In this document: piece by piece, positions 10,748-25,400 of the stretch
Layout of the letters: each line of letters begins with the position of its first letter
Numbering within the stretch: position 1 is the first letter of the stretch
Assembly (NCBI GenBank): GCA_914767715.1
Contig: OU612068.1
Span: 1,610,001-1,674,000 of the forward strand
Source: Membranipora membranacea
Lineage: Eukaryota > Bryozoa > Gymnolaemata > Cheilostomatida > Membraniporidae
DNA length: 64,000 nt
Direction: 5' to 3'
Made by a program: the position numbers and the translations under genes
Notes under the pieces: model-generated
Told to the model about the DNA's origin: nothing
The model's database searches: none
Seen by the model: the letters and a program-made list of their open reading frames with translations, nothing else

Positions 10748-13700
10748 ATGCTGTCTGAGGTTGATGATCATGCTTCACTCGATATTGAAAACATTCCTGA
10801 GATCCCATCAGCTCCTACTTCAAACTATGTCACAAAAAAACCTGAACCTTCACTTAGACCTCCCACATGGGGTCACAAACCTACAACAAATACCTCGGTA
10901 GTAGCATTGTCTAAAACTAGAAACTCACATCAAGACCATTCCCCTTCTCATATCAACTCAAATAAAACCAACAGACTGTCAAATAAGGTAAGTTTTATTC
11001 CTGCATGGATGCACCTTGTTAGTCATGGTACTTCCTTACTCAGTCTTCCAGTCTTCTGATTATTGATAAGAATGAGCAGGGTTTGTTTAGCTAAAGAATC
11101 CTAACTGTCCCTTCGCTTCACCTCCAAAACCTCGCACTATTAGTCTTTTAACTAAAAAAAAATTGAAATATACTTGTGTATTAAAATGTATGCAAATTTC
11201 GATTATTTGAAGTTCCATATGTATATATGTATGTATATGTATATGTATATGTATATATTTGATGTGTATTCTGTACTTTTTATACCACAGATCTCATCAG
11301 TGTTGCTGCTCAATGTAGGAGGAGTATTTTTCACCACTCTGAAGACGACTCTGACTCGGTTCGCTGACTCAATGCTCGCTGTCATGTTCAGTGGTAGACA
11401 TGAACTGCAGACAGATAGTCGAGGTGCTTACTTCATCGACAGAAATGGCACTTACTTTGGCTATATATTAGAGTTTCTCAGGTAAATGTCATCCAGTCTA
11501 TTTCATATGTAATACTGATACCACTAAAAATCATACCATCAGAAATTGCACCCAAACAAAAACGCCTATAGGGATGTGAGTAGCACAATTAGTGCTTTTC
11601 TTGGCTGTGCCTGCTATAAGCAGGCAGTACATAAGAATTATAGTGAGGAGCGGTTCAAATTTAAGATTGTAAAAGATTCTTTTTGCTATTTCTTGACGTT
11701 CCTTGCCCGTGATTAGCTAACCAGATAATCTATGCATTAAGTTTCATGCTAGAAGGAAATTCTTAGTTTTTTCAATTTTGTCTCACATAACAGATATCAC
11801 TAATAATACTAGGCCTGTTGTGCAGGACTGAACTTGAAGAGATCTGAAAAGGCTTGTCCCCCCAGATTTGAAAAAAACTTCATATTAATTTTTCATCTTG
11901 TTATAAAAAATGTCCACATCATAGCATCAATTCTGTCACCAGCTGAGGCTAAGCATAAGGTATAGTTGGTGTTTTGTCTTAGCTTCCTTCCGAATATGAC
12001 AGAAACTCATTGAAAGATACGGATGCTTTTGGAAGACTTTATATTATCATTAAATTGCCAAAGCCTTATTGAAAGGTATTCAAAATTCTATCATTGAATC
12101 CCATGTTTTCAAGCTGAAAGAATCATACCCTTGTATGGTTGGTACTTTGCCATTTTTGCGTAGCTACTAAAGATTTTGATCAGGTTACTGTTGGGTCCTG
12201 GCTCGGCTTAATAGAAACCCTCTAACCGTGTGCGTTTTATTTAATCACAACACAGTTATCAAACATACAAAAGCTGGAAAATTGCAGTAATTTTATGTGA
12301 CAATCTACATACATACAAATTGTTAGCTGCAACAAATATATTTCTTCCAGCATGTACATGATTAAAACATACCAAAGGGATTGTATTGATGCGGAATTGG
12401 TCAAAAATGTCTGAGCTACACGAATGGTCCTGTGTCAGACAAAAGTTAAACGTGGTCGTTGTCAGGAATCCTCACAATTCAAAATTGTACCGCCAACACC
12501 ATAAGCCTGGTAGGATAACTACAATCTTACAAAAAATGAGGTTTGTATTATCCTTGTGAAGAAGAGTGTTGTGTGGTGGAAAGAGGCTGTGAAAAAAGTT
12601 CTACATCCCTTGAGTTTCTGAAATTGACAGAGTTGAACCAATGGACACTACTCACTAAAAATCAGTTTCACTTTGTAGATCTGACACATTACCTCCTAAT
12701 GAGGTAGCTACAGGTGTACTCATGGAAGCACGCTATTATGTTCTTGGAGAACTGGAGGAAAGAATGTCAACTTTGCCGTCCATATCAGCACTCATAGTCA
12801 AAGAAAATCACAGACAGCAGTTTCCTGACTACCAAGAGGTAAATAGTAGTGATGGTACTGATACCCTAGAAGGATTGGTAATTAAATTCTTTTTACTTAG
12901 TTTCCGAAGCCGATATTTTTGGTTGATTCAGCGCTCAAACTTTATTGACTCTTTCGTGGTTATCTGATGAGTTCTACCAGGACTGCTTAATATCTAGCTG
13001 TTACAACTATAGACTTAAAAAACATTATTATATCAATTGTAATGTATAATGTGATCACAAAAGGCAAAGCAAACATCGTAACCTCTTAGTTAAAAATTTT
13101 CCTTTATTTGCTGCAGTGTAAAAACAGAATAATCTCGATAGCCATGGAGAATGCCACAGTGAGTAAAACAGGAGAGGTGCTCATATACGCATTCCGTACT
13201 GAGTTTACTCCTAAGGCTCCAAACTTTAACGTCAATCATCACTGTGCCGCAGACCAAGCACATATCAGTATAGGTAATTATACTATCATCACTATAAAAG
13301 TATATACAATTGGACTCTTTTAATATATGTGTTGGTGATTTCTGCATGACCAAGGTATCCTCAATAGAACAGCAATGCAGCTGTTGGCACTACTCATGAT
13401 GAACAATGGTAATAAGTCATTTGATTGTTTCTCAAAAAAACTTCTCTGGAAACGCTCCACAGTACTGTTTGTCCATTAGTGACTTTACATTGTCAACTGG
13501 ATAAGCTTTCATCATAATTTTGAACTCTGAACCGGCTCAGAGTTTCAATATTTTTTGCTATTGACCGATTTCCTCCCAAAAAAATGCATAAAGAAATAAA
13601 AAAACAAAAAGTTGTGTTCTTCATAGGAAAGCCCTGTGAGGAGAAATTCGCTATAAAGGTATTGAGTTATTCATTTGCCTCGGGTTTGCCCCAAACTCCC

Positions 13701-14021
13701 TGCTTGAACCTTATCCACACACAGGTGTAGAGATATGTGCTATGTTCCTCCGCTACCTATCACTTCTCATAATCTGGACTTCAAAACTCTATACCTGTTT
13801 CATTTGATTTTTAATTCAAATTCATCTTATGTGTGTGTGTTGATTTCACAGGTCCGTGGGAGAGCATAGCAGATGAAGAGACACTAATCAAATGCTTAGA
13901 GAGTGACCTCATAGACGAACATTTCAATGTGCGAGTGCACGAAGGTAAACGGCGATGTAAGTATTTTTATGGTCAGTCATGTCAGAAATGCCTTTTCAGG
14001 ATTCAAATTGTATTCGGTTAA
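10748..14021 (+). CDS. KCTD7: KCTD7-like BTB/POZ (T1) adaptor protein
   Basis: Five coding exons join in frame: 10748-10987, 11291-11481, 12679-12838, 13117-13273 and 13852-14021. Together they give 918 nt, or 305 residues; human KCTD7 has about 290. Residues 1-80 are polar and low-complexity. The BTB/T1 domain follows at about 83-180 (LLLNVGGVFFTTL, MLAVMFSGRHELQTDS, YFIDRNGTYFG). The KCTD C-terminal fold holds the diagnostic GPWESIADEETLIKCL, matching the family FGPWEAVAD stretch, and ends FRIQIVFG where KCTD7 ends FKITWW. KCTD7 is known as a cullin-3 ubiquitin ligase adaptor. KCTD14 is the nearest alternative, since the two families share this layout. A strong donor-like GTAAGT at 13957 is ignored because every downstream acceptor tried gave an immediate stop and the read-through end fits the family. 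Confidence 0.87.
11219..11259. repeat. (TATATG)n microsatellite in KCTD7-like intron 1
   Basis: A run of 'tatatg' and 'tatgta' units ends about 30 bp before the acceptor of the BTB exon. It is a simple repeat with length-polymorphism potential. Confidence 0.8.
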
Positions 14022-16402
14022 TGATGGCTGTTTTAGGCTTATTCTCCTGTGCAAATACATTTATATACACATACATGCATATCGCCCAATGACCATTGAC
14101 CAGCAGATGAGATTTTTAATTTGCATGTCATAAATAGTTAATACATGTACATTGTTTTGTAATATCAGGTATTTTGTGCTCATGATCTGTTTTTGGTAAA
14201 CATTTTTATGCTAGTTTCTTACCAAGGGCCAAAGTTTTGGGCTCAAGCATAATAATTAATAATTTGTGATGTGTTTCATACTTGCCAATCCCAAACCTGA
14301 CGATCACAGTTATTTTCTCTCAGCTTTAGGTAGTTCAGTGATCAATTGCATGTCAATGGATAAGAGCTGAATCCTTTTTAATGAACAAATAGTTTTCCTC
14401 ATTGTATCATATGCTTTGCTTTGTTGTTGTCATTATTTGGATACTGCAGTGTTTTTATTTTTGGTTATTTCTTTTCAGTTAAACTTTAAAGTTATTGATA
14501 GTTAGCCACTCTTGTCTGTTTTGGGCTTTCAGAAAGTTTCACAATAAACGTTTTCTATCAACCGGGCGTATTATCAATGATCCAAGCTGTTCTAGGGTTA
14601 TCACATGGCCTTAAAAGGGAAGATAACTTAGAGGGCTTGATCAAAAACTGGTGCTATTTTACCATTTATACGAAGAAAGTGTATGTATATTGATCCATAC
14701 GCTATGCTGTAAATATCACCATTAATAACTTGTATAACACACTTTTTGACATGCATGAGACGAGTCTCAAATTAGAGAGAGTCTGATATTCTCATCCACT
14801 TTCACACTACTGCTCCCTCCCACCCATTCTTCAAGCTAGATGTCCAGCTGGATAATTTCAGGATCTACCAGTCAAAGCCAAGGCATAAGTTTATCATCTC
14901 CCAAAGTTACATGTACAAATCTAATTTTATGGCCTGTTGATACATGGTTTGTAATAATAAACCTAACCTAACTCGCTGTTTGACCAAATATTGTATTGAG
15001 AATGTAATATGTAGTTTCGTCAAGCAAACCTTGTCACGTTGTTCACCAAGGACTGCGACCATGCTACGGTAAAGCACAATAAGCATGTAACGGTCACATT
15101 AGTCTTGATAAAGTCAACATAGCTTGTCAAAAATGGCTAGGCTAGACCATGAGTTCGATTATTAGAACGCTCATCCGCAGCGCATGGGAGAGCAATTGAC
15201 TTATAAGGAATCGTCTTCACCTCTCAGAACAAGATGTTAGTAATCTTTTATTTTCGTGTACAAATTTATAATAGTACAGAAAAAGCCTCTGTTTGCAGGC
15301 ATATTATTAATAACAATAAAATATGAATGAGGTAGCGAAAATAAAGAAATTTTAGCTTAATGACTGGTGTGAATTTTTTTTTATGGCTGTGTTTTAAAAC
15401 AAGTAATTTTGTTCAAGGATAATGTTATTATCCTAATATTGAAATATATTAAATATGTTCGATTTTGATAGTATACGGCTTTGTATTTTAATAATTTATA
15501 TTTATATATTTATATTCCCAGGACTAAACGTAAATGGATGGCAGGCTGCATTATAATGACAATTGAATGTCAATGTACTTAGCCCCTCGCCAGTTGACTA
15601 TTTATAGGGGTGCCCTACCGTCCTGATGGGAATGAAACCCTTAGTGCCTGTAGTGGTATGGGTTGCCACATTTGGTTTCTTGCCGTTGGATATATATATT
15701 ATGAATATGTTGAATTTCTGTAAAAACTGAATGCACACCGGTTATTTTGCTTTACATATTTGGATGGAGAAATAAGTTGAGGTATTTATGATTTTACAAA
15801 TAAAAATGTTTATATGAAACAACATGTCATGAGGAAATTATGCATGTTGTATGAGATTCTGGTGAAGTTGGTTTAAGATATAGATTGTCTGTAGAGGGTG
15901 ACTGTAGCAATAGTAATAGTATTAGTGGAGAGTTTACATTATAGTAACCACGCCTTGGCTGACGCCGTGGCAGGTATAAGGGCAGAAAACTACCCTGGCG
16001 GCCCGATAGGCAATGAAGCCCCGGCCGTGTCTGCATGAAAACAGACTAATCCGTGTTAACGTTTGGTCTTTTGATGATATAGGTTGTATCTAAAACGACA
16101 GTTTCGCCCCCACACTTTAGCCAACTAAAGTACTGGGGCAAGAAAATAAGAAACAATGGATTAACAATTTTCTGCTTTTCTTGTAATATTGACTTTTAGG
16201 ATTGGTTTGAATCTTAATACTGACACGATCACCAGTTTTGTTGTCAAATTAATAATAAATTCACTTATTATTTTTTATGCAGTCATAATTTTTGTTGTGT
16301 GAGAAATTGCTCTCATAGATCAACTGCTGCTATGCCACATGAATTGACCTATTTATATCACGTGTCACCCCCAGCGAAGCAATTTCCAAAACATAACTTT
16401 AC
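14022..16402. other. 3' region of KCTD7-like gene and upstream of CRTC
   Basis: An AATAAA lies at 14543-14548, about 520 bp after the KCTD stop, and is a possible poly(A) signal. The rest is AT-rich with a short GC-richer patch near 15950-16030. No exon is supported. The CRTC promoter and any untranslated exon should lie in or near this stretch. Confidence 0.4.
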
Positions 16403-16438
16403 ATGGAGGTGACCACAGAAAAATGTGATGGCAACTAA
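16403..16438 (+). promoter_or_regulatory. Upstream ORF overlapping the CRTC start
   Basis: An ATG at 16403 opens 11 codons (MEVTTEKCDGN) and stops at 16436-16438, inside the CRTC coding sequence and in another frame. Its context is weak (T at -3, G at +4). The CRTC ATG at 16428 has G at -3 and G at +4. If both are in the mRNA, CRTC would be reached by leaky scanning. Whether 16403 lies in the transcript is not known. Confidence 0.45.
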
Positions 16439-19400
16439 TCCAAGGAAATTTAGCGAGAAAATCGCTCTTATGAAAGCCAAAGAGGCTGAAGGGAATGCTG
16501 CATTTGATCAGGTTCTTGCTGAAGTATCTGGGATTACTAAAACTCCTGATGTTGTAAGTATACTATGATTCTAACTACACTACTGTTATAATTTATTTAG
16601 ATTACCTTCCTTACAATTAACTTACATCAGTTTGTAAAACCTCAACTTGACTTTTTGTGAATCAAATGGTAAAAAGTATGGTTAGGATGATGACACTAGT
16701 ATCAGCAATAGTGTTGTCAGCTCATATAAGTTCTTGTGGAGAGTAAGATGAGTGTGACTGTTGAACTGAGTAGGTTTAGTAAGTAAAATCAATCAGTGAG
16801 TAAGTTATGTTAGTTAGTATGACTGACTATCACTACTATGATATGTGTTACTAACACACTGGAGCTAAGACAAATGATGAGATCATAAGCGGAGAGCTCA
16901 GTGAAGTACACAATACATATATATAGGCATATATTAAAAACATTGGTTACTTGGCTATCACTCTCTCTCTCTGACAAAAGTGTCACTTCCTTTGCTGATC
17001 AGTCCACTCACAATATAGGCCTAGTTCTGCAATCATCATCGCTATGCTTACTATCTATCTAAAAACTGGGCAGTCAGTAAGTGAGTCGCCTCATTCGTTT
17101 AACAATGGAGAGAGCTTAACAGTGCCACTACTTCTGATTGATCCGTAGAGCTTCCACCATTTTTACTCCCTGATCTGTACATACCAGGCCTTGCTCTATC
17201 ATAATTGGTGTAAGTTACACCGCTGTAGACTTACTCTGGATCAGCATGCTGGCTACTGATGTAACATCAATGCTTTATACTTGTAAACTCAATGTAATGT
17301 TTGGTTGGGATGGAAACAATACACACTCAAATTTGAACTATGTATTTCCTCTTGCCTGGGCTCATTGTCAATCTCATAGCTTAGTTAGTTTGAGACTGAT
17401 TTGACGGCAAGGCCCTATTAAAAACTTGGAGTCATGACTGCAAAGTTGCAAGCTTAATCAGGATGTAAATGTAGTGTGGTGAAGAAAAGATGAATCATGT
17501 CATAGGTGCAATGATATCTCTAGCCTATAAAACACCTAGATAGGCCTACTAGGCCTAAATCTCTTTCTACCGATGTCTTACGATGTCTTTGAGAATTTAT
17601 TTTACCTTAGAAGGGAAATTAACTTGAAGACCTTGTTCATAATTTGCACATGATTTGGGTTAAAAAGTTTAGACAGAATTGATAAGGGCTATTTAGTAGA
17701 TAGAGTGAGTACTAGGCCTAACTCGTAGATAGTGATTTTCTACTAGTTTGTAGGTAGTAGTAGTAGTGTAGTTGGTGCATATGAATTCAGCATATCTTTG
17801 TTAGATATGCAAGATATGATTGTGCCTCGGTAAACAGTCAAAAACATGAATATATTGAATTATACAGTAACTATTGCTATGAGTGGATTCTTCAGGGGTT
17901 ATGTCATAATGAGTGTGACTGATGAGTGTGACTGACGGCACATTTCTCTGATGCTTTGCTCTCTCTAATTCGGTTTTTAAGGTTGAGGTTTGCTGACTGG
18001 TGTTCTCATCAGTTTTTTGTCGTTATACAGCCATGTCCTCTATGTGGTGGGGATTAGGTCATTATTCATATTTGATGCTCTCGTTGAACAGCCGCCAAAT
18101 TCTATCTTATCCTATGCAATGATGGACTGATGCCAAATATTTTGTTTACCATTATACAGTATATACAGCCTAGTAGTGGCTGGTACTAATATTATATTCA
18201 TAACTGTCTTTTCTGCGTAATTCGCCTTGTAATCTCTTGGCTGTGGTGTATCAACGGTGGTTTTCATGGTTCGGTGGCTGTTTGGTTATAATACACTTTC
18301 GATGGATTGGTAAAAATGCCTCTTTCCAATGGGCTTGGATGTATTAGCATAATTATTTTCCAAATCAAATAGTTGGTGTTACTTGTTGATGACTTGATGA
18401 GTTTAAAATTGCAAAGCATTCATGCAATCGGCTCCTTTTTGTTAGTTCAAGGTCAGATATTAATTTGTTAGTTTTGTCTGATATTTTCACCTGAGATATG
18501 TTCACTTACTCCACTCACACACATGTGCTACTGCCTGGTGTACTTTAGGGTCCGCCTGTACAGTCTGCCATTTTGGAAGTTGTACTAGTATAACAGTTTT
18601 CGATAGATAGGGGGAAGGGCTCTTAGCCTCCAACTCAATGTCCACAATGTACAGTTACAGTCTTGTTTTCCAGGACGAGGGCTTCAATGAAAAGGTCTCC
18701 TGGTCTGCCACCAGGCTGAAATCACTGGTATGTTTAGATGTTGTGATGCCTCTGGTTTTGTTAGACGGACCCTTAATCACAGCTGCTCATTGAGTCATGT
18801 TGAGAATTCATTGGGCTCAGCATTGATGTTGTAGCTCACTGGTCAATTGGCACCAAAATTAATATTATAAGTCTCTTAAACCATGTCTAAGATGCATTAA
18901 AGTTTGGTAAATAGCAGGTTAGAGCCTACTAATTATCTGATATTGTATTTGGATAGTCCAAGGCATCCAGCATAGCATGATGGCCTGCGCTAAGCTTGTC
19001 AAAATGCAGTTCTGCACACATGAGTCCCTCAATTCAGTCCTCACTACTCAAGTTCTTTACAGAAGGAAAAGCCTCCAATGTCAGCAAAATCATCCTCTTT
19101 TTTCCCTTGTTGTGCGTTATTTATATGTATCGCCCCCTTGATACTCTCATTGGAAATGTTATGTACTCCCTCTTAAATTATTTTGTTATTGTTCTCCATC
19201 AAGTCTCAGCACCAAGTCTGACGCTAACCGTTTATCATTTCTGGCCCATTTGCAGATTTTGGCCTCTCATCAAATAGGCAGTGTAGAGGAACACTGGTCG
19301 GATTTGGCCATCTTTTAACCTGTCTGTACTAAGCAATATTGAATGTTATTAATCAGATATGAATTGCTTTAAATTGTAGCATATACCACCATATGGAGGA

Positions 19401-22400
19401 CTGAAACTACCTCATGGAGCGCCATATGCACCATTCAAAACGGGCTCACTGCCAAATATTAACCACTCACTGCAGCAACAACAACAGTTACAACAGCATC
19501 TGCAGCACTCACCCGTCGGCCAACAGATACCCCCTCACGCTGTAGGCCCTCATGGAATACCCGGCGGTGTTTTCCCGCCGGCTATAGATTTAAAGGTTTG
19601 TACCTACTCTAATCTAACAGGTATCAGTGCTGGTTATGGTCAGTTTGCCAAGGCCCCCCCTCCCTTCTACCATCTACTTTTACTAAGGAAAGACAAAAAT
19701 ATTGTTTTTTTGGCACTGTGAAAATAGCTGGAGGTCTTCAATTCTCATTCTCAAAAACTCTCTGCCGACCTACAGTCACGGTCCTTCTCTGCTAAGACTG
19801 CAGTGGGGCCATCAGACCAGGAGGTGGATGTGTCTAATGATGATAGTACATTATTATTATATGCCTTCCTCAATTACAAGACAGCATGCTTTGAGTTTCA
19901 AACAGGTCTGTTATATAATTATAAAGTCATGGCAAGCTAGTAAACAGTGGTTATGATATTGAACCAATAATGACACAGCAATAACATGAGGCCATGTTCA
20001 ATCATGAGAGATTTGATGGTGAAATTCACCTCGACAGCTTGGATTGGTCACTCAGTACTCTGTTAAAAGGACGTGTGAAGCTGATATTATGCACCTTTCC
20101 CATGTGACTTAACATCCCTTGTGCATCGTAGCATTGCATAGCAAACTCATTTACAGGCCATTGAACAATTATGAGGTCATCCAGGGCTTTTTATCGAGAG
20201 AGTTTTATGTTAGTTGATAATATGCTGCTCTAGTGATTTGTAACTATTCACTACCAAAATCCCAAGTCGCTGAATAATAATGGAGCAGGCTGTTTATATT
20301 CTTTGCCTCACCATGTCCTCATTCAAGTCCAACATGTTTTGAGCAGTTTACTATTTCCTGGTTTAAGTTGCGGCTCAGAATGTGGCTGGTCTCCCACATT
20401 TACTATAGTAGATATTGCTATGGGCTTCAGCTCACAGCAGCTTATTCTGAATTTGAGATAGCGACCCATCAATAATTGATATATTGCTGTATCAAAGTTG
20501 TACGTAGCTCATTACAATACATGAAATATGTATCCCATTTGACAGACAGTAATGTTAGCTACCTATAATATGATGTTGATGGTCCCTTACAGTGTGATAT
20601 TGTGACTAAATCTAGAACGTACTCAGGGTTATAGTGGTGTCTTGACTAATCCCATGTATCAGTACTCATATAAGGGCTATCACTGCTATATATCATTACC
20701 TGGCTGAATATCTGTAAGAATATCAGTTAGGTCTGACGCTAGTGGTCAGGAGATAGATCATATAGAAGATTGTTGTTATATATCCGGGTAAAATTAATTA
20801 GCAGTGGATCACCAGTGGTTTACCATTATAACACCCTGCTACCTTCTACTGTGATGGTAATGGGTGTGTTTAATGACAAGTAGTACTGGTATCGAGTTTG
20901 CTGACCTGGTTCCCTGCCGCTCTCATAATGAATAGATCGGCCTCCAAATCAATAAAATGTCCTTCACAGCGGCTGTTTTATATTCCTGTTATAGTTATGT
21001 ATCATTCATGGATTATTATTGTTCAGTATGGGCATCCTGTCTTGGTTACATACCATGTCAATTGCCTATAGTCGTAACCTATAGAGTTACCATTGTGCGT
21101 TCTCTATAGTATGTATTGTCCTTCTATTGAGCTACTATACTATAATGTGTAATCCATGACCACAGGTAGTGTATCATATTGAATGGTGATATATGCTGTC
21201 AGCCCCTGTTCGCGCCATTGGAATGACGTGCTGATTCTTGTTCAGTGTGAAAAGACTACAAACTGACTAGCTGTACTTTATTATTCTGATTCCAGAGTGC
21301 AATACATGATCTCAATTCACTGAATGGAGGGGATAATAGTCGTAACAGATTCATGCACGGCCAGCCGTATGGACGAGCGAGTGGGATCAGACCTCAGAGG
21401 AGCCGTACACAGGATCACACATCCTACTCCCCATATCTCACGCCTCACCCACTCAACGGGCCTGAGTGGAAAAAGTAAGTGTGGTCCCAAACTCACTGGG
21501 GCCAGCATAGACATAGTCATAGACATAGAAACTGACTTCAACATTAATAGGCCTTATAGAAAGTAAGAAGGCCAACGACCTGCAGATTGGATCATATCAG
21601 TACCTGGCCTGATTAAGTATTGGTGACCCTGATGACTGTGCGACTGTAAGATAAGATCTCTCTGACTAGATGAGAGAAGAAGTAATTCAGCATATTATTC
21701 CAATGGCGCAAACAGGGGTTGACAGCATATATCACCATTCAATATGATACACTACAACTGTGGTCATGGATTACACATTATAGTATAGTAGCTCAATAGA
21801 AGGAACAGTGTTTATCTTCCTTTCCAATCCTGGAGTTAGAAGATGACTTGTGCCATCACGTGTAACTCTGCGCTTTTGGCATGTAGCTGTAATTTCGATA
21901 AACCTGGATATATAAGTTGATATATTAATTGGTTGATATCACTTGACCCAATATAAAATGAGCCTCTCTGGACAGCTGCCAGAGTTCCTGTATTCACCAC
22001 GCCAAAAGTGCCAACAACCCCAAATCTTCTAGTATTTGAATGATCAGCGGATTCAGCACTGTCTGCCATTTCCCTACTAGGTGGTTACAGCAGTAAGTCC
22101 ATTAATAATAACGATTTGTAAAATGGCAACTCCTGGTCTATCATAGACCTAAGTCATAAATTATTTCTGAAAGGTGAAAGAAAATTAATATCACATCAGC
22201 AACCATTGACCATCATATCCTGAAGAGATGTTGGTTAAAAATGTCGGTCAAGGAAGCAACCTAACTAGTGCTTCCGACAAAAGTATGAAGAAAAACGGTG
22301 CCTTGATAGCAGCTGCATCCTGCCTCCTGACATGTTCAGGAAAGTCTAATGTAATATTGGTTTTCACCCTAGCATCATGAGTAGATATTTTGTATCCATC

Positions 22401-25400
22401 TCGAGACATAAATATTGTACTACTAGGGCCTTATTAGGGTAGTCATGTGCTGTGCAATAGAGGCCTTCAAACTATGTTTGATATCCTTATGCCCAAATCT
22501 ATGGAATATTGGATCCAAGGGCTTTCAATCAGACCCAACTACGAGTGCTTTGGTCTCTATAATCATAAGATTGAAAATTCTGTGCTGAATTATGAGTAGA
22601 TTAACTACTGCTTGATTCATTTATGCACATGAATGAAAGTATGATGTTGAAGCCAAAACAACCTACCGATAGAGCAGATAGGGTGTGCATCACAAACTCA
22701 CTACTTCCCTTTTGGCACTCTCTATGATTCTCATCTATAAGTTGGAGTGTTGACATATTATCAGCTCTTCACACTGGGTCACCAAAATTTCAGTTTAGAG
22801 CTGCTATAGTCATCAACTTGCACATCATTCAATAACGTAGGTTAAAATGACAGAGTTTTCAATGACTTTTTTACCCAACAACTAAACCACAATTTGCTAT
22901 CGATGGCAGGTAACAAATTTGATTAAGTTGGGCTTCATTAGTGCCTTCTGCGCGGAGATGTTACAAAAATTCACCACAGCACTCTAGGCAGGACAAGAAT
23001 GATAACGACAGGAGTGACCTGAACCTCTTTCCATTATCTATAAACAGCCTGCATCCCACAGTCTAGTATCAACTTCACATGGTTAACTGAATGTAGTTTT
23101 TTACTTTGGCATCGAGCCAACGATCTAGCAAGCAATCACCTGTCACATTTTTACAGTCAAATCTCAAAATTGGTTTCAACCTATTATATAATATGTTCAT
23201 GATTACTTTATTCCAAAAAAATTAAAATTACATTAGCTGGTCCCATTCTCAGCCCCCATATACACCCGTTGTACGTAAACTAGGCCTGACCTTCCCACAT
23301 CAGAGAGATCAGGAACCAGTCCAAGTAGTCCATATCTTCAATATTGCCTTTCTTTACTTACAGATTCAAATCTGACTCTGATATACATGGCAGTGTAAAG
23401 ATGCAGCAGCCCCATTCATCCAGTGGCAGTACCAGTGCTAATACCAGTGGTCTAGTCTCTCCAATGATACACAGACGAGGTTTGTATATGTAACATTGCT
23501 ACTATGAAAATGAGTTCATGGTGTTAGTGGCATATTGTTACCGACCACCTCCTGTATAGTGACACCCACTAACAACACCCCTGCCAATCATACTGCAGCT
23601 CTGTTTCATTAGATTGTGTCTTAATATATTTGTAGTAAAAAAAATTACACCAAAGTAAATTCCTACACCAGATGTCATATCTAATTGATATTCACAGTAC
23701 ACAGACAGGGGCTATGTATATCACCCGGAATATAACCTTAAAACTTGACATCACAGGCGCTGTGAAGGTCATATAGAGAGACTGGTAGTGTCCTAGTCAG
23801 TGTTTGAGGTTTCACCGCCACGGTTCAGAGCTGTCATAAGCCAAATCAAAACTCATCAATCTACGATGTGCTCGCCACTATTATATCTTCACCTTGGTTA
23901 TAATGTCAGTATGAAGCTATAACAGAGTCTCCGCCTATAATACTGCAGTGTTTTACACAAAAATGGGCGCTGCCACCAGGCAATGACCTTAGACAACATA
24001 TTCTATGGGGCCTAGAAAATGTGATCTGAACTGAGGAGGCCTAGGAAAGAGTGACACTTGTGCATTAATAAGAGATATCACTCAAAAACTTTGGTAGTCT
24101 CTCATGAATAATGAGTGTGGGCAATTGAACTGCTAGGGATTGGCCATTCTTTGAGAACCTGTTCTGTAACCATACAATCTGTAATGGTGCACCATGGGTG
24201 GTCTAACCAGAGACTATAGATAATATCTATAGTTTCTGTCAGTATCTGTCGGTGCTGTTGTACACTGCTCACTAATCAGTTAGGCCGATATATGTGGCTG
24301 CTGCTGCTGCTGCTGTTACAAATGAATGTTGAGCAATCTTCAGTTCGCCCTACTTTTCTCCCCTACTTTTCTGCCCTACTTTTCTGCCCTACTTTTCTAC
24401 ATTCATCACAATGGGTTGTAATCAGTGTATGCTGAATAGCAATGCTGAAATGCTTATCCTTGATACCAAGGTTAGCATCATAAAAATACGATCTTAGCTG
24501 CATTTGCACCGTCTCTTGTGAGCATTCCGCAAGACTTTCACTACTAACTTATGGCATAGTAGCCAAAGCTAGTCGATGTAGGGGTGCTGGGATAATGGCC
24601 ATTACCCATCACTGAAGCATTGAAGCTAGATGGGAAGCCAAGTTGCTGATAAGGGGAAAGTTGGGCACCACTTGATTCAAAAATTTTAAACCCTGTAGGT
24701 TTGGTCTTTTTCTATGAGATCTTGAAACAATGAGGAGGATGATTCCCATACATATTTTTTTACTATTTACCTTTATCACTATATAAAACATGACTTGACC
24801 AGATGCCAGCAGCTTAGTTTAGAGTTGCCCTAAACTGGCTGGTTTTTTATTCAAGATGATGCTTAGATGGTAGAACTAGGTTATACAATGGCATGATTTG
24901 TGAGCGACATCCATTTAGCTGTTTTGGATGTTTTGGACTGGCCATTAGAGGCCTGGCTGTGCCCAATACTCACAAATACTGCCATAGTTACATCGAAGAG
25001 TAAGCCTTGCACATAGAGAGGGATAACTCTATGGCCTTACATGGTAAACCTAACTGGTACAAAGCAAAACCAAATCAATTACTATAAAATTATCGTCCTA
25101 GACTTGACTTGTGGCCTTAGCTGTCCTAGAAAATGACATTGTAGTGTAAAATGCTTTTCAATTTCCAGTACAATAGTACTATACTACAATAGTACTAACA
25201 AAGATACTCAAATACTTTTAGTATTAGTTGTTATTGGTAAAAGGTTGAGTATGCTTCAGGGTTTTGAGTTCACCAGCCCAAAGCAAACAAAGTACTGAGC
25301 ATGTAATGAATAAAAACAAAGGCCCTGGGAAGCGCACTGTAGTGGCTAGAAACTATATTATAAACAAAAACAAGGCTGGTAGTGCAGCGGCTGTAGTGTG

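Noticed and set aside
11174-11290. Upstream extension of the KCTD7-like BTB exon
   Set aside because: It runs through the TATATG microsatellite; the acceptor at 11290 gives the family start of the domain and the right phase.
13957-13962. Consensus donor GTAAGT inside the last KCTD7-like exon
   Set aside because: Every downstream acceptor I tried in that phase gives an immediate stop, while reading through gives a family-like C-terminus (FRIQIVFG).
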